DNA of 64,000 nt from Coix lacryma-jobi var. lacryma-jobi (GCA_009763385.1 CM019831.1:20548080-20612079), one strand, 5' to 3'. Positions 21,466-33,852 are shown, counted from the stretch's first letter. Notes: generated from the sequence alone by a model not told the origin. Program-made: numbers and translations.

Positions 21466-24400
21466 ATGGATAACCGTGACTGGATGTACACGTGCCACGC
21501 AAGTAAGAGCCACGCAAGTAAGAGCACAAAATGAGTTACTAAGACCAATGCTTTCTTAGAGTATGCGTTTGGTCCAGCTGCTAAAGGGTCGAGTCGGATG
21601 CCGTGTCCCTGCAGCAAATGTGGGAACAAGAAAAGAAAATATAAGGATAACGTGGGGTTAGATCTTTACAAGTACGGATTCGTTGAAAACTATACTTGTT
21701 GGGTCCACCATGGTGAAGCCGATTGGATTAGAGAGGAGGTGGTGAGACAACGTCTCGAGGAGTATGATGGAGATGCCAGGGTAGCAGACATGATGGGAGA
21801 CTTTCAAGAGGCTCAATTCGGTGAAGGATTGGAGAGCCAGAGGACACCGCAAAGGCGTTCTACGACATGATGTCTTCGGCACAGAAGCCCCTTCATGAAA
21901 ATGCAATGGTTTCACAACTGGATGCCATTGGACGCCTAATGGGGTTCAAGTCCCAGTATAGCTTGAGTCGAGACGCCTTCGATGGCATGTTGGCAATTTT
22001 GGGCACCCTGTTGCCGGAGGGTCACATTCTGCCGAAGAACACGTACGAGTCATAGAAACTTCTTCGTGCACTTAAGATGTCGTATGAGCAGATCCATGCT
22101 TGTCCAAAAGGGTGCGTCCTATTCAGACAAGATCACGAGAAAGCAACACACTGTCCAAAGTGCAAAGCCTCTAGGTATGTGGAGGTAGACCATGGAGATG
22201 GCAAAAAGGACCAACTTAATATCCCCGAGATGGTCCTATGGTACCTTCCTTTCATACCTAGGATCCAACGACTGTACATGACAGAGGACTCTGCGAAACA
22301 GATGACATGGCACAAGAATGGCAAGAGATACAATCCTGACAAGATGGTACACCCATCGGATGGTGAAGAATGGAAGCACTTCGATGTCATGCATCCTGGC
22401 AAAGCTATGGAGGCTCGAAATGTACGTGTGGCGCTGGCAACAGATGGGTTCAACCCGTATGGAATGATGGCGGCCCCATACACTTGTTGGCCTGTGTTCA
22501 TGATCCCCCTCAATCTCCCTCCTGGTGTTATGTTTGACCCTAAGAACGTATTATTGTCGCTGATAATTCCTGGACACCCGGGGAACAATATGGGTGTGTT
22601 CATGGAGCCTTTGTTGGATAAATTGTTCGAAGCTTGGGAAAACCGGGTACTGACATATGACCGAGCAACAATGAAGAACTTCAAAATGCATGTGTGGTAC
22701 CAGTACTCCCTGCTTGACTTCCTGGCGTATGGCTTATTTAGCGCTTGGTGTGTTCACGGGAAGTTCCCATGCCCAATATGCAAGGCAGCTGTGAAGTTCA
22801 CTTGGTTGAAGAAGGGAGGGAAGTATTCTTCATTCTACCAGCATCGTCAATTCTTGCCTCTTGACCATCCGTTCAGACGTGACATCAAGCACTTCAGGAA
22901 AGGTGTTGAAGTCACCAACCCCATTCCTCAGTTCAAGAGCAGTTCGAGGTCCGTGCCGATATAGAGGCTCTGAAGTTTGATAAAGACAACGGTCGTTTTT
23001 TCGGGTACGGAGAGGAACACATGTGGACCCATAAATCGGCTTGACTAGACTCCTCTATTTCAATGACCTTCTTTGTCCGCACTACATCGATATAATGCAC
23101 ACAGAAAAGAATATCGCGGAGGCACTCTTTGCAACACTCATGGACACAGAAAAGTCAAAGGACAACGTTAAGGCCAGACTGGACCTGCAAGAGATGTGCG
23201 ATAGACCAAAGCTAGTGATGAGGGCTCCTGGTGCTGGCAAGAAATGGAAAAGAGGTCCGGCCGATTATATATTGAAAAGAGACCATAGGAAGAAAGTACT
23301 ACAGTGGATCCAGGCGTTAAGGTTCCCTGATGGGTATGCGGCGAATCTGAGGAGGGGAGTGAACTTGTCTACTATGCGAGTGTTAGGGATGAAGAGTCAT
23401 GACTACCACATATGGATCGAGCGGCTCCTTCCTGCGATGACCCGGGATACCTCCCTGAGCCTGTGTGGCGCGTGCTGGCAGAGTTGAGCTATTTCTTTCG
23501 CCAGCTTTGTGCCAAGGAGCTATCTTATGACGTGATTGCTAACCTAGAGGAAGTGGCACCTGTGTTGATCTGCAAGTTGGAGATGATCTTTCCACCCGGC
23601 TTCTTCCTGCCGATGCAGCATCTGATTTTGCACCTACCGTACGAGGCACGGATGGGGGGGCCCGTGCAGTGCCATTGGTGCTTTCCAGTCGAGAGATGTT
23701 TAAAGGTTCTTCGGAAAAAGTGTAGAATAAAGCCAAAATAGAGGCTTCTGTGGCAGAAGCATTTATTCTGGAGGAGGTGTCGAACTTCACAACAACATAT
23801 TATAAGGATAACCTTCGTAGGTGCACAATCCACCCTCTCGTTACAACGTCGACGAGAGTTTATCGAACCTTAGCCTTTTCAAAGGCCAACTCGGAAGAGC
23901 AAGCGCATCGAGGACCAAGATGTTGCGGCATGATGAGTGGCACACTATCATGTTGTATGTGCTGTTGAACCTTGACGAAGTGACTCCTTATGTGCAGTAA
24001 GTTCTCAATGAGCTTGTTACATGCATCGTCACTATCTTCAATCTTTTGATCGACGTCCTTGTTTTTAAGGAAATTTATTGATGAATACTGGAGAGAGGAT
24101 AGGGAACCTTCCTCTGAAGAACAAGACCATCTTCTCAAAATGGTGTGCCCGATTTCATTTCGTGGTTTAGTACGAAGGTACGACCCAACTAACCTTGTAT
24201 TTTATTTCATTTCTTGTTTCATTTGATGAAACGATCTACCCTGTCTCAACTTACAGGCCCGCACAGATGCGGAAATGATAGATGAGTTGAAACAGGTTGC
24301 CAATGGCTTCGACTATAGGGTCAAGTCATTCACCGTTTATGATGTGAATGGCTATCGCTTTCACACAAGCAGCTACGAGCAGAGTCGGCCCAATCGAAAG

Positions 24401-25055
24401 ACCTCAAATACCGGAGTTCGTACGCCCGGCACCGATGAGCGCGACTATTATGGCATAGTCGAAGAAATATATGAGCTCAACTTGAGGGTACCAAAGCTAT
24501 TAATCCAGTGGTATTCAAATGTCATTGGTTCGATCCTGATGTCACAGAGAGAGCCCCTGAGATTGGGCTAGTCGAAATTCGATAGGACACCGTTTACAAG
24601 GGAGACGATGTCTATATTGTGGCTCAACAGGCCACACAAGTTTATTATCTCCCATGGGCGTGTCAAGAAGACAACAATCTTATGGTTGGTACCTTGTGCA
24701 GTTAGTATCGCCGCGCGGTAAAGCGCCTCTCCCAAACGATGATGACTACAACTTCGACCCAAACACATATAACTGAGAGTTCTTTCAACCTGAGGGGCTA
24801 GAAGGGAGGTTTGACATTGACATTTTTGAGCTGATGGACATGGAAGAAGACGATGACAATGATATTGATGAGGACGATGGTGATGAGGTGCACAATGCCA
24901 AGGACTTAAGAATGCTTGAGCGATTACAGTTTGGTGGTGACATTGATGAGGACGAGGGTGATGAGGATGATGGAGACGACGCCGATTGTTTCGACAATAT
25001 TGACAGTGATGAGACGACACACGTGTGCCACGAGCCAACACACGAGGGGCACTAG
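21466..25055 (+). pseudogene. TNP2/tnpD-type CACTA transposase, degenerate
   Basis: This protein cuts and joins the element ends. The ATG at 21466 opens a transposase-associated domain (DRDWMY-like start as NRDWMYTCHAS, then CPCSKCGNKK). A TGA at 21532-21534 interrupts it next to a 15-bp tandem duplication. A frameshift near 21840 and a TAG after TYES (about 22052) precede a 295-residue open frame (22077-22964) with the transposase_21 core: HACPKGC, CPKCKASRY, PWWLYL-like VLWYLPFIPRIQRLY, VALATDGFNPYG, PGHPGNN and FPCPIC. Further frameshifts separate IDIMHTEKNIAEAL, a DUF4218-like part (AELSYFFRQLC, LPYEARMGGPVQ) and a DUF4216-like part (YYGIVEEIYEL). The end is an acidic Asp/Glu tail with stop at 25053-25055. 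Confidence 0.88.
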
Positions 25056-25212
25056 CCACTGACAATCGCGGAGATAATTTTTAATTCATGTAATGCTATA
25101 TTGTTATAATTATTTTGCAATTATGTTTCGTTCATTTTGTGTCTCTTTATAAATACTTATCATTTATTTATGCTAATTGATTTTATCTTTGTAATGGCAG
25201 GCACTCGACAAA

Positions 25213-27585
25213 ATGTCGGGCGGAAGGCGGCAACAGTGGTGGGTCAACTCGCGCTACCAGAGGTCCAGCTCACCACCCACCGCAGTCGAGGAGCCGTCGA
25301 CGAGGAGGGCGAGGACCGGCCGCCCCTGCGGACGTCCTAGGAGGGAGCCGACTCCCGACCCGGCGCAGACCACCTCGGACGACGACCAGGGGGACGCCAG
25401 AGGGACGACCAGGAGGACGTCGGACGACGACACCACTTCCTCAGAGCGTCGCCATGGGGACTAGGGGGACGAGATCGTAGGTCCCTCAGGAGGGGGTTCC
25501 ACTTCCTCTGCTTCGAGCAGAGTGTACTTGTGCGGCCCCTCGCAGCTCCCGCGGCAGCGGATCGCACCTAGCCGCCGCCCGGTGATTCGACCATACGGCG
25601 ACAAGTAAGTTACCATTAATGTTTTCACTACTTGTTCACATGACATGTTCAAAATTGAACTTTCGACTAACAGTTGTTCTTAATGACTCGTGCAGGAACT
25701 GGGAACTTGTGGCAAGGGGCAAGACACGCCATATCAATGGCACGTTAAGTCTTCTGATTCGGAAGAACTATCCTGGCTTGGTCACCTACGCCGGGGTTAG
25801 GTCACCGCCCTGGACGTGGGACCACTTCGGTGCTGCTGTGGACCCCACGTACACCACCGTTGCAGCGCGGATTAGGGCCGAGTTCTGGGTGAGTCTTGCT
25901 CGCACAACATTTCTCAATGATACGTATTTGTCGGACGTTCTTCAAATAATGAAAGGGTACTTTACGTGCAAGAGTACTTTGCGTGCGAGGCGGGGAGAGA
26001 GGTCGAGGCGTTGCACGTGCAGGACAGGGTCTGCAGGTCCCGGCTAGCGGATATGTACCACGAGGCGCGGATCCAGTGCATCATCAACTACAACGCCGAC
26101 GTGTTAGGGACGGCGGTGAAGAAGACAGATGCTAGGCAGATGATGCTCACCAGGGAGACCGACCTCACTAGGGAGCAGTACATCCAGGTACGTACAAAAC
26201 AGTAATACTGATTGGTCCATCCATCACTTAGCGGCTCTTCTAACATATTAAATACTTATTGTCCTGCAGTTCTGTCCTGGTTGGTGCGCCAATCACCTAG
26301 ACTGTTGGGTGGCCATTGTGGACAAGTGGAATCGGACGAGTGGTACGAGAGGCACAGTGCCCGCCGAGACTGCCGCCTGCAGATGCCTGGGGTGCCACAC
26401 CACCAAGGCAACCTTAGCCTCGCTGCGTACGCCGACAGATGGGTATGCTCTACTGTTTTTTTATTCTAACACTCAATTACTCATTACTTGTAATCATCTG
26501 TGTTTTCCTCGCAGTCCCAGTCGCATGGTGGTGAGGAGTGCCTCCCTTTCAAGGCGTACCACTTGTCGCACCAGGGCAAGGCGACTGCAGCGAGCACCCA
26601 GTACAACCCAAACGCCGAGCCCGAGGCGTTCACCAACACGAACGCCTACACCAATGTCACCGAGTACACCACTGCGGCTCGCGAGCGCCATGGGGAGGAC
26701 TTCGATCCGGCCACCCAGCCCCTAGATACAGACCTGGTGATGAGGCTGGGAGGAGGGAAGCAGCACGGCCGGTACTGGATAGCCAACAGCGCAGTTGACT
26801 CGTCCTCTGTTCCCAACCTCGCTGAGATTCGAGCTGCCAGCACGAGCTCCTCCGTCCCCATACGACCTCGGCAGCCGACCTCACAGCAGATGATGACAGC
26901 ACTTCAGGTAAGTACTTGTTTTATTCGTCGTTCATTGCTTTTACACATATACCTTGTCTTTGCATTGTTTAAACCTTACGGGACGAATTTTGCAGGCCCA
27001 GATGCAGGCCCAGGCGGACCAGAAGCAGAGGTTGCAGGCCATGCACGAGGCCGAGGCGGCGGCCCATCGTCGTGACTTACTGGCCGTCCAGCAGCGGGAG
27101 GCGCAGAGGACGCAGGACATAGCTCACTTCTTTGGGAGCCTGAACATCCCGAGTGTTGTCGTGCCTCCCTCGCTGCTCACTCCTTTTGTGCCTCCTGTTA
27201 CTCCTACGACAGAGACTCCGGTGAGTATATATGGTTGTTTATATTTCTTTAACTTTTAAGGCTGTCCTCCAGGTGCTATTGAATTTGCTTCTCCTTTGTG
27301 CACTCACAGTCGGAGGGTTCGACACCGACTCCTCAACCTGGCCTTCCTCTGCACACTCTGCAGATTACTGATGGCCCTCCTCCGCAGCCTGGGTGGCTCC
27401 CCGGTGGCCCTCCTCTGCCCTATGGGTGGCCAGGTTACCCTCCTCCGCAGTCAGGGTACACCGGGTGGCCATCTGGACCTCCGCCGCCTGGGTGGCAAGG
27501 TTGGCAAGGTGGTCCTTCGGGCGGGTCGTGGGACTTGGGGCAAGGTGGGGGTTCTTCACAATCTGAGCACCAAGGTGAGCAGTGA
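25213..27585 (+). pseudogene. tnpA-like second CACTA gene, multi-exon
   Basis: In En/Spm-type elements the second protein binds subterminal repeats and assists transposition. Seven exons can be traced by GT-AG borders. The first (25213-25604, donor at 25605) is Arg/Ser/Asp-rich with a TAG at about 25462. Later exons begin near 25697 (NWELVARGKTRHINGTLS), 25960, 26270, 26517 (HGGEECLPFKAYHLSHQGK, DTDLVMRLGGGKQHGRYW), 26996 and 27309. The exon at 26270 contains a frameshift around 26330. The 26517 exon resembles the plant transposase (Ptta/En/Spm, Transposase_24) family. The 26996 exon is a Gln/Ala/Glu-rich helix, probably a coiled coil. The last exon is Pro/Gly-rich and stops at 27583-27585. 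Confidence 0.78.
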
Positions 27586-28327
27586 TGGCCGACTTAGATT
27601 TGTGATGGACTTGTGAGATGGATGTGATGGACTTGTGAACTTGTGGACTTGTGATAAACTTGTGAGCTTGTGATGCAACATGGAGACTGAACATGTGATA
27701 TTGTTTGAAATGGATATGTATTTTGGATGTGTGATATATATGCATGTGATATTTGTCTGAAATGGAATATGAATGTGTGATATGTTTTCTGTGTAGGGAA
27801 ATGAAAACAGAAAAAAAATTCCATTTTTCCAAGCTTTGCCGAGTGCCACACTCGACAAAGAGGTCATGGCACTTAGCAAAGCTGGGCAAATTTTTGCTCA
27901 GCTCGGCCTCTTCGCCGAGTGCCTTGACCATGACACTCGGCAAAGAGGCCCTCTTTGCCGAGTGCCGGACTAGCTGTCACTCGGCAAAGAGGGCTTCTTC
28001 GCCGAGTGCCAACCTACGTGCCACTCGGCAAAGAGGCCCTCTTCGGCGAGTGTCGGCCACGTGGCACTCTGTAAAGGGGCCCTCTTCGCCGAGTGCCATG
28101 TAGGCTGGCACTCGGCAAAGAGGCCGTCAAGTGACGGCTCCCGTTTGCTTCGCCGAGTGCTGACCTGGCACTCAGCGAAGCCTTCGCCGAGTGCCCGATA
28201 TTTGGCACTCGACAAAGAAATCGTTGCCGACAATTTCTTCGTCGAGTGCCTTTCGCCGAGTGCGGCACTCGGCGAAGCCTTCGCCGAGTGCAGCCAGCAC
28301 TCGGCAAAGCCGGCGTTCCCTGTAGTG
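27586..28327. repeat. CACTA-1 3' region and terminal subterminal array
   Basis: 27590-27780 is a 3' untranslated stretch with many ACTTGTGA and GATATGT repeats. From about 27835 to the end there are dense GCCGAGTGCC copies in both orientations, ending in the terminal inverted repeat CCTGTAGTG. Confidence 0.9.
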
Positions 28328-28330
28328 AAG

Positions 28331-29190
28331 GTCATTTAAAAAAAATTAAAGTAATTTAATTCCAGAATCGAATAACTTAGTATATGTGTTTTTGCCCCAA
28401 AACACCTCCACTAAGGTCATAAGCTACAAATTTCATGTGAATGTCTAGATAATTTTTATATAAAATTTCCCTTTTAAAATAAAATTCGAGGGTTGACCTA
28501 GAAATGTTGTATTTCTAGAAGTAGTTTGTATGATGAATTGTCCTAAAATGGGTCAGACTCTTGGTGGGGTACGTTGGGCGTCCCCGGCCCCTTGGTTGAG
28601 AGCGTAGGGTCCTTGACCGACTAGTTGGACTGAAGTTATTCAAGCAATTCTGAAGTGTTCATCGTCAGAGAGCTGATGCACAATTGCATCGTGAGATATG
28701 ATTGATCAAGTCCATCACAAGTGGTTTGAGAACTGACGAACTCACGATCCGTTTCTTAACTACCCACGCACCCACTTGAGGGTCAAGTCAGAGGAGGAAG
28801 GAAACAAATAGCGCGACTCGTTCAGCAAGTGATATGATCCTGTAAACTATAATCGAGGCACCGGAGTACAGATCGTGAAGCCTTCAACTGCATACATATC
28901 AACACTGGTCGTTGTGATGCCTGGGCTGCCCTCCTCCGCTGCAAACCAACTCAAAACTCTCCACACATACATATGCCTCGCTCCGTCTCGCTCGTTGAGA
29001 TGTCTGCTAGCTATATGAAAAGTGACCCCATTAATTGATTGGCCAGCAAAGCTCCATCGATGGCTTGGGTACATGTGCCACAATCCAAACATATATGTAT
29101 GTTTTGTGAGTATCGAGTTCCACAGCTCTGTGCTCTAAAATATACGTACATGATTTTGATTAAGAGGAGGTCAAATCTGCACACTCAGCT
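28331..29190. repeat. Duplicated block B, copy 2 (right part)
   Basis: Continues the match to 17045-17460 after CACTA-1, including TTTCATGTGAATGTCTAG, TGATGAATTGTCC and ACATGATTTTGATTAAGAG. Confidence 0.7.
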
Positions 29191-29894
29191 CTAAAATGAC
29201 ACCCCGGCCGTAGCTACCTGCCTGTGCGTGCAAGAAGCATGGGCCCGTGACTGATCAAAATTGGAACTGGAAACCATTGCTTATTACCTACACGACGATA
29301 GAACTCTGTATATATCTTGATCATATCCATGAACTATGGAGGTAACAAAATTCTACCCTTTTGCCTCCCGGCCATTCCAAGGCACACCCCAACACAGAGT
29401 CGACTTTCCGACCTTGCCAACGTTGTCGATATAGGCAGCAGCAATGTGCAAATAATCCAGCACGAACCAGTATTGCTACAGCACCGCTACTCGGTTGCTG
29501 CAAAAGTTGGTTCCTTGGGCTTCGGAAGAGCTGCTTTAATTTGTCAGGAAGGTATTCTAGTTGGGCTGGGCTGGTAGCAAACGAGATGGATATGGACCAA
29601 GACCATCGAAACAAGCAGGATGGAAGACACCAAGTACAAAAGTGCAGCAGCAACGCCATCACGAAGGCATCGGAATGACCAGACCAACGAACCGCCGGCG
29701 GCGAGCATGAGCTCTAGTCAAGGCGAGTGATTGCTCAAGGCTAGCTTAGGCTAGAGTTCTCTTCTTCCCCTAATTCTTCTTCCTCCTAATTACTTCATAG
29801 ATTTACCTAGAATGTTCTAGAAACCACCACAAACTGGTTAGATTATAGATGTGATCTTATCTGTATGTTGGATTCGATTAATGTCGATAATAGC
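29191..29894 (+). other. Probable LTR remnant left of a primer-binding site
   Basis: No gene recognised. Its right end abuts TGGTATCAGAGCC, so its 3' portion is probably the 5' LTR of the element at 29895. No second LTR or start was found. An 86-codon frame at 29317-29577 has no known motif. Confidence 0.4.
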
Positions 29895-29907
29895 TGGTAT
29901 CAGAGCC
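29895..29907 (+). other. Retrotransposon primer-binding site
   Basis: TGGTATCAGAGCC is the standard site complementary to initiator tRNA-Met used by plant LTR elements. Confidence 0.85.
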
Positions 29908-29933
29908 ACTTTGATCCAGGGAGTCGCATCACC

Positions 29934-30170
29934 ATGACGATGGAGGAGATGCTCGCCGAGATCCTGACGAGGTTGCAACATATGAATGTTCAGCTGCATA
30001 GCCTCGTCGGTCCATCGATGTCCTCGTGTCATCCACCAACCACCACCCCCTTCGTCGACTTCGGCATTGAGGACCGTGAGCATGAGATCACCATTAACAA
30101 TGAAATGCCAACGTACGTTAGTGCCACGATGTCGAAGCTCCCAGCGACACTTATTCCAGTGTACATGTAG
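29934..30170 (+). pseudogene. Gag N-terminal fragment of an LTR element
   Basis: The ATG at 29934, 27 bases after the primer site, opens a 79-codon frame starting MTMEEMLAEILTRLQ, an amphipathic helix like the N-terminus of many plant gag proteins, then a Pro/Thr-rich stretch and a TAG at 30168-30170. No matrix, capsid or zinc-knuckle region follows, so the element is truncated shortly after. Copia and Gypsy cannot be separated on this much sequence. Position after the primer site is the main support. Confidence 0.55.
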
Positions 30171-30400
30171 TTCTAGTCCTCGGTCACCTAGAGTGGAAGA
30201 TCGGCCATGCTTTGGAGTAGCACGCACCCGAAACCATTGCTGCATTCTGAGAGATCTTGTGTCATCGTCACCATGGAGATGGTCGCAGAGTGCACACACG
30301 CCGATGATCCCAATTAGGCGGCGAATGCACCGACACCTGTTGCACGTCGTGGGTCGGCCATGTTTGAGCCACATGGGCACTTGTACTCACACGAAGATTA

Positions 30401-30632
30401 AGGTAGTGTTTGGTTGCTCGCCCACTCTCGCCACGACGCCACCAATCTTCGGACGCTGCCACCAGAACTTGGCCAGTGTTTGGTTCGTGAATCAACCGTG
30501 GCTGCCACAAGATTCTCCGGCTCCATTCGTTTGTTAATTCTCGCCACACCTGCGGCAGCCATTTTCTCCACCTAAGGTTCGGCAACGCCACAATGTAGGT
30601 GGCTGATGATGGCTGCAGACCAAACAGCCCCT
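30401..30632. mobile_element. Possible MITE with GTTTGGT termini
   Basis: The left AGGTAGTGTTTGGTTGC and right GCAGACCAAACAGCCCCT are approximate inverted repeats of the type ending Tourist or hAT MITEs. No clear target duplication, so boundaries are uncertain. Confidence 0.35.
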
Positions 30633-31280
30633 ACATACCCGCAGCTTCTGCTGCCACCTTTTCTCCTAAGATGCAGCTCCTGATGCCTTCTACTTCCATT
30701 GCTTTATTTGTTATTACTCTCCGCTCGTTGCATCTCTCTCAGTCACCCAACTTCATTCCTGTGGGACTAATATAAATAAGGCGCAGATGAAACGATGGTG
30801 TCTGGACACATGTCAATTGTCATCCACATTTTCCATGTGTCCAGATACCATCGTTTCATGCTGTTATTAAATTGGGTTTCAAAGAAACATAGGAAAATAT
30901 AACGAATTGAATATGACAATTTTGAAGAATAAGTGAAATAAGACTGAAATAGCTCATTATCCAAATCTACATGCATCAGCAATAGTAACACAGAACAAAG
31001 ACGTGATTATCATTTCACCTCGTCCGCAAGTGCTCTTATCTTCCTCTTGCCGATGAAAATCGCGTAAATTGGGATGGGAGGAGTGATATCCTGGGGCTCT
31101 TAGTCTCGAGCATGTTGGATTTGTGACACCTTTGACATAATTCCTGTTGCCTCTAATTCCTAATATATATACAGTAATATCTTTTCGCCATCCAGGATTG
31201 GTTTCATTCCTTGTGTTCGGTCATGACATATTAGTAGGGGTGCGATGTTCTGTGTCCAGTGTCCACACGAGAAACATATA
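30633..31280. other. No gene seen apart from a hairpin
   Basis: AT-rich sequence between two MITEs with only short open frames; contains the fold-back at 30787-30859. Confidence 0.45.
30787..30859. repeat. Short fold-back: 26-bp stem, 21-nt loop
   Basis: Arms at 30787-30812 and 30834-30859 pair over 26 bp with one mismatch (GGTGTC against GGTATC). Pairing can extend three more bp outward past a one-base bulge. The size is that of a MITE remnant or of a small-RNA precursor. Confidence 0.85.
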
Positions 31281-31535
31281 CTCCCTCCATATAGAAAATA
31301 GATGATGTTTTGTATAAGGTTTTGGTCAAACATTTGGAATATAAATCATGAATAACTTTTAAATTATTGAATTTGAAAATATAAATCATATGAATAGATT
31401 TGTCTTTAAAATACTTCCCATAGAAATATACATATATCACTTTTTGATAAATATTTTTTGTATAAAGAGAGTCAAAGTTATACTTTGGAGACCGTGTCGA
31501 TGTTCAAAACGTCATCTATTTCCTATATAGAGGAG
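31281..31535. mobile_element. Stowaway-like MITE, 255 bp
   Basis: The left end CTCCCTCCATATAGAAAATAG matches the complement of the right end CTATTTCCTATATAGAGGAG with few changes. TA precedes the left end (31279-31280); on the right CA has replaced TA. AT-rich, non-coding. Confidence 0.8.
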
Positions 31536-31659
31536 CATATAGCAAGAGACAAGGAAATAATAATTATAAGGCGCGGTTGTCGCATTGACATGTGTATATG
31601 TGCATCTACTCCATAATTACACACCTTATGACAAGATTTATTAGATTGAATGGGTGGAA

Positions 31660-31696
31660 TCACCTATTACCACCTAGGAGGTGGGTCAATAGGTGA
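31660..31696. repeat. Small palindrome
   Basis: TCACCTATT-CCACCT, loop AGG, AGGTGG-AATAGGTGA; 15 paired bases with a short internal bulge. Its nature is unknown. Confidence 0.7.
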
Positions 31697-31733
31697 AATA
31701 TATATTTATTTACTTTTTGATGTTATTAAATAG

Positions 31734-31994
31734 GACAATGCGGGCGTAGACGATGTTTCGCTGAAGAAATCGTCTACTCTTGTGTTGTGGCAAGCACAGC
31801 AAAGAATGCAGGTACAAAGGGTGGTGCGCTGGGCTAGACCATCGGAGGACTTCCTGGAACTTAACTGTGATGCATCTTTCGTCCCAAAAAAGAAGTGTGG
31901 TGGCTTGGGCTATCTGATCAGGGATAGCGATGGGGAGGTTGTGCTAAGTGTGGTGGCTTGTCTGCAGGGAGTCCGGAGTCCCACCAAATTCTAG
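31734..31994 (+). pseudogene. LINE-type RNase H domain fragment
   Basis: A frame open from just after the TAG at 31731 to the TAG at 31992-31994 reads a tryptophan-proline lead-in (RWARPSEDFLELNCDASF) followed by GGLGYLIRDSDGEVVLS. This matches the start of the RNase H-like domain (RVT_3) at the C-terminus of plant L1 LINEs: the Asp in NCDAS is the first catalytic residue and IRDS.G is the next strand. The domain is cut off after about 50 residues. The reverse transcriptase itself is absent, so this is a relic. A host RNase H-like gene fragment is a less likely alternative. Confidence 0.75.
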
Positions 31995-32790
31995 CTGATT
32001 GTACCTAGTAATAAACTAAGCTCAAGCAGCTCCTCGAATGGTGTTCAGGATATGTAACCAGTGGCGAACAGTTGGAAACGACGCTTGAAACAGTATCGAG
32101 AGCAGTACTGAACTGTGTTAACAGTGGATAAACGGGAACAGGCTGACGCTGAAGGACCTGCCGATAGAGTGAATGAACAGTTCCAGGAACAGTGCTGCGA
32201 TCTGCGACTGAGAGACGGGCAAAATATAATATTCCGGCCACGGCCAGCCAGCACAGGCAGTGAACGGCCAGGGAAGGCACCAGGCGGCCAGCAGCCCCTG
32301 GGCAAAATGGTCATGTTATGACATCTATTTGGAATATAAAACATGACTAAAAAACTCATAATGTCATTATAGCCAATAGTACATGTTTGTAGTTCTATTT
32401 GGGACAAACCAATGTTTCGAGTCCTATTTGAGAGAAGCCCAACGTTTGGAGTCATATAATAGCAATTCTCTCTGGCGTCAGACATCTTACATGCCTCCAT
32501 GATGCGATCACTCTTGTTCTTGAGGTACTCATGTGTATGTCCGGCATTATGGCCAATCTGTACTAGCGCCTTTTCACCATGCTGAGGTGAGCGGACCTGG
32601 TCATCTTCTGGAGCCATATCTCTTTTCCTTGTTTATGTGCTCCTGCAAAGGTGACAATCTTTTTTGCGCTCCACTTGCGGGGCGACCCCGGGTGATTGGA
32701 AGTTGTGATTGTGGGCTTGCCATTGTGAGCATGGGTGGTGCGTCCGATAAGTTGCGTTCGTGGGCAGCGGCACCATGATTTGGTGTCAAA
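31995..32790. other. No gene seen
   Basis: Contains scattered AACAGT repeats (32040-32200) and short overlapping frames on both strands; nothing recognised up to the Copia-B LTR. Confidence 0.4.
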
Positions 32791-33852
32791 TGTTAGAATT
32801 TATATGGGCTTGGCCCAATAATAAATTCTGAAATTCATATAAATCTCAAAGGCCCATTCATATGTGAGCAAAGAGGGGAAGTGGAACTCTTTAGTCCCAC
32901 CTTGCTAGTGGAAGGGGAGGAGAACTTGCTTAAATATGGAAGTTCTCTCCACTTCCTCAAGTCTAGTGTGAGAAGGAGAAAGAGAAGTCCACACGTGCGC
33001 GCGCGCTCGCTCGCCGCGCCGCGCCGGGCCGGGCCGGGCCGGGGCGGGGCGAGGGAGGCGACTTGCGCGGGTGCGCGGCACCTGCGTGAATGGTCCGCCG
33101 AAATCCGGCTCCTCGCCTTGCGGGAGCGCGGTCTCCTTTTGCAGTTTTAGTTTTGGTTTCTTGGCCTTCAAGTTGCAGAGTCCTAATGGTTACGACTCAA
33201 GAGTCCTAAACCGATTTAGATCGTGATCGCGACACGAGGTCGGTTCAACAGGGCTATATAAGCAACCTATCGGCCACGCCAAAACGTATCTCAACACCTC
33301 TCGAGTTAGGGTTTGCCTCATATCGCTTTTGCGCTGCCGTCTAGTCGTCTCCAGTCCGTTCGCTTGCGTGCACCAGCGACCGGGCGAGCAGGTCTCCGGA
33401 ACCCTCGTCTTTGCGATCCTGCACCGGGAGAAGGCGAATAAGGTTTTTGGGAAGCGCTCGTCGCGCGACTGCTCTCGTCTACAACAACGGGTCGTCTACC
33501 GTCCAAGTCAGGCGGCGCTACGTCCAGGCGTATTCGTCGTCAACTGCTCCGAGCTATTCCTCCAGCACTCATCGACGATCAGCCAGCACCGACTCCGCCA
33601 CCGTCTTCTCCAGCTATCGAAAGGTACGCCGTTCGTGATCTAATGTCTATGTTTATATTAGATCTTATGTCTTTGATCTTGCCTTTTAATCTATCTGGTG
33701 TACGAGCTATGCTTACACCGATTGTCATGTTTGAGATTATGTTATGCATGTTTTGTTATGCTAGTAAACAATACAATATGAGATATCTAGATCATCAATT
33801 TATCATGATTTATATTCTGGTTTTAATCTGGAAATTGCCTATTCTTTTAACA
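32791..33852 (+). repeat. Copia-B 5' LTR
   Basis: Starts TGTTAGAATTTATATGGGC. TATATAAG at 33255-33262 is the likely TATA box. A GC-rich tract at 33000-33060 varies between LTRs. A GGTACG splice-donor-like site lies at 33623-33628. Confidence 0.95.

Larger units (their letters stand above)
18475..28327 (+). mobile_element. CACTA-1: full-length En/Spm-type DNA transposon, 9.85 kb
   Basis: Starts CACTACAGGAAACACG and ends CGTTCCCTGTAGTG, with 3-bp AAG duplications at 18472-18474 and 28328-28330. Both ends carry dense direct and inverted copies of GCCGAGTGCC / GGCACTCGGC, the subterminal sites expected to bind the TNPA-type protein. It contains remnants of a TNP2/tnpD-type transposase gene (21466-25055) and a tnpA-like gene (25213-27585), both on +. 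Stops and frameshifts in both genes make it defective as read, although it is structurally complete. Confidence 0.95.

Noticed and set aside
22133..22684. 183-codon minus-strand open frame
   Set aside because: Shadow of the transposase_21 core on the plus strand.
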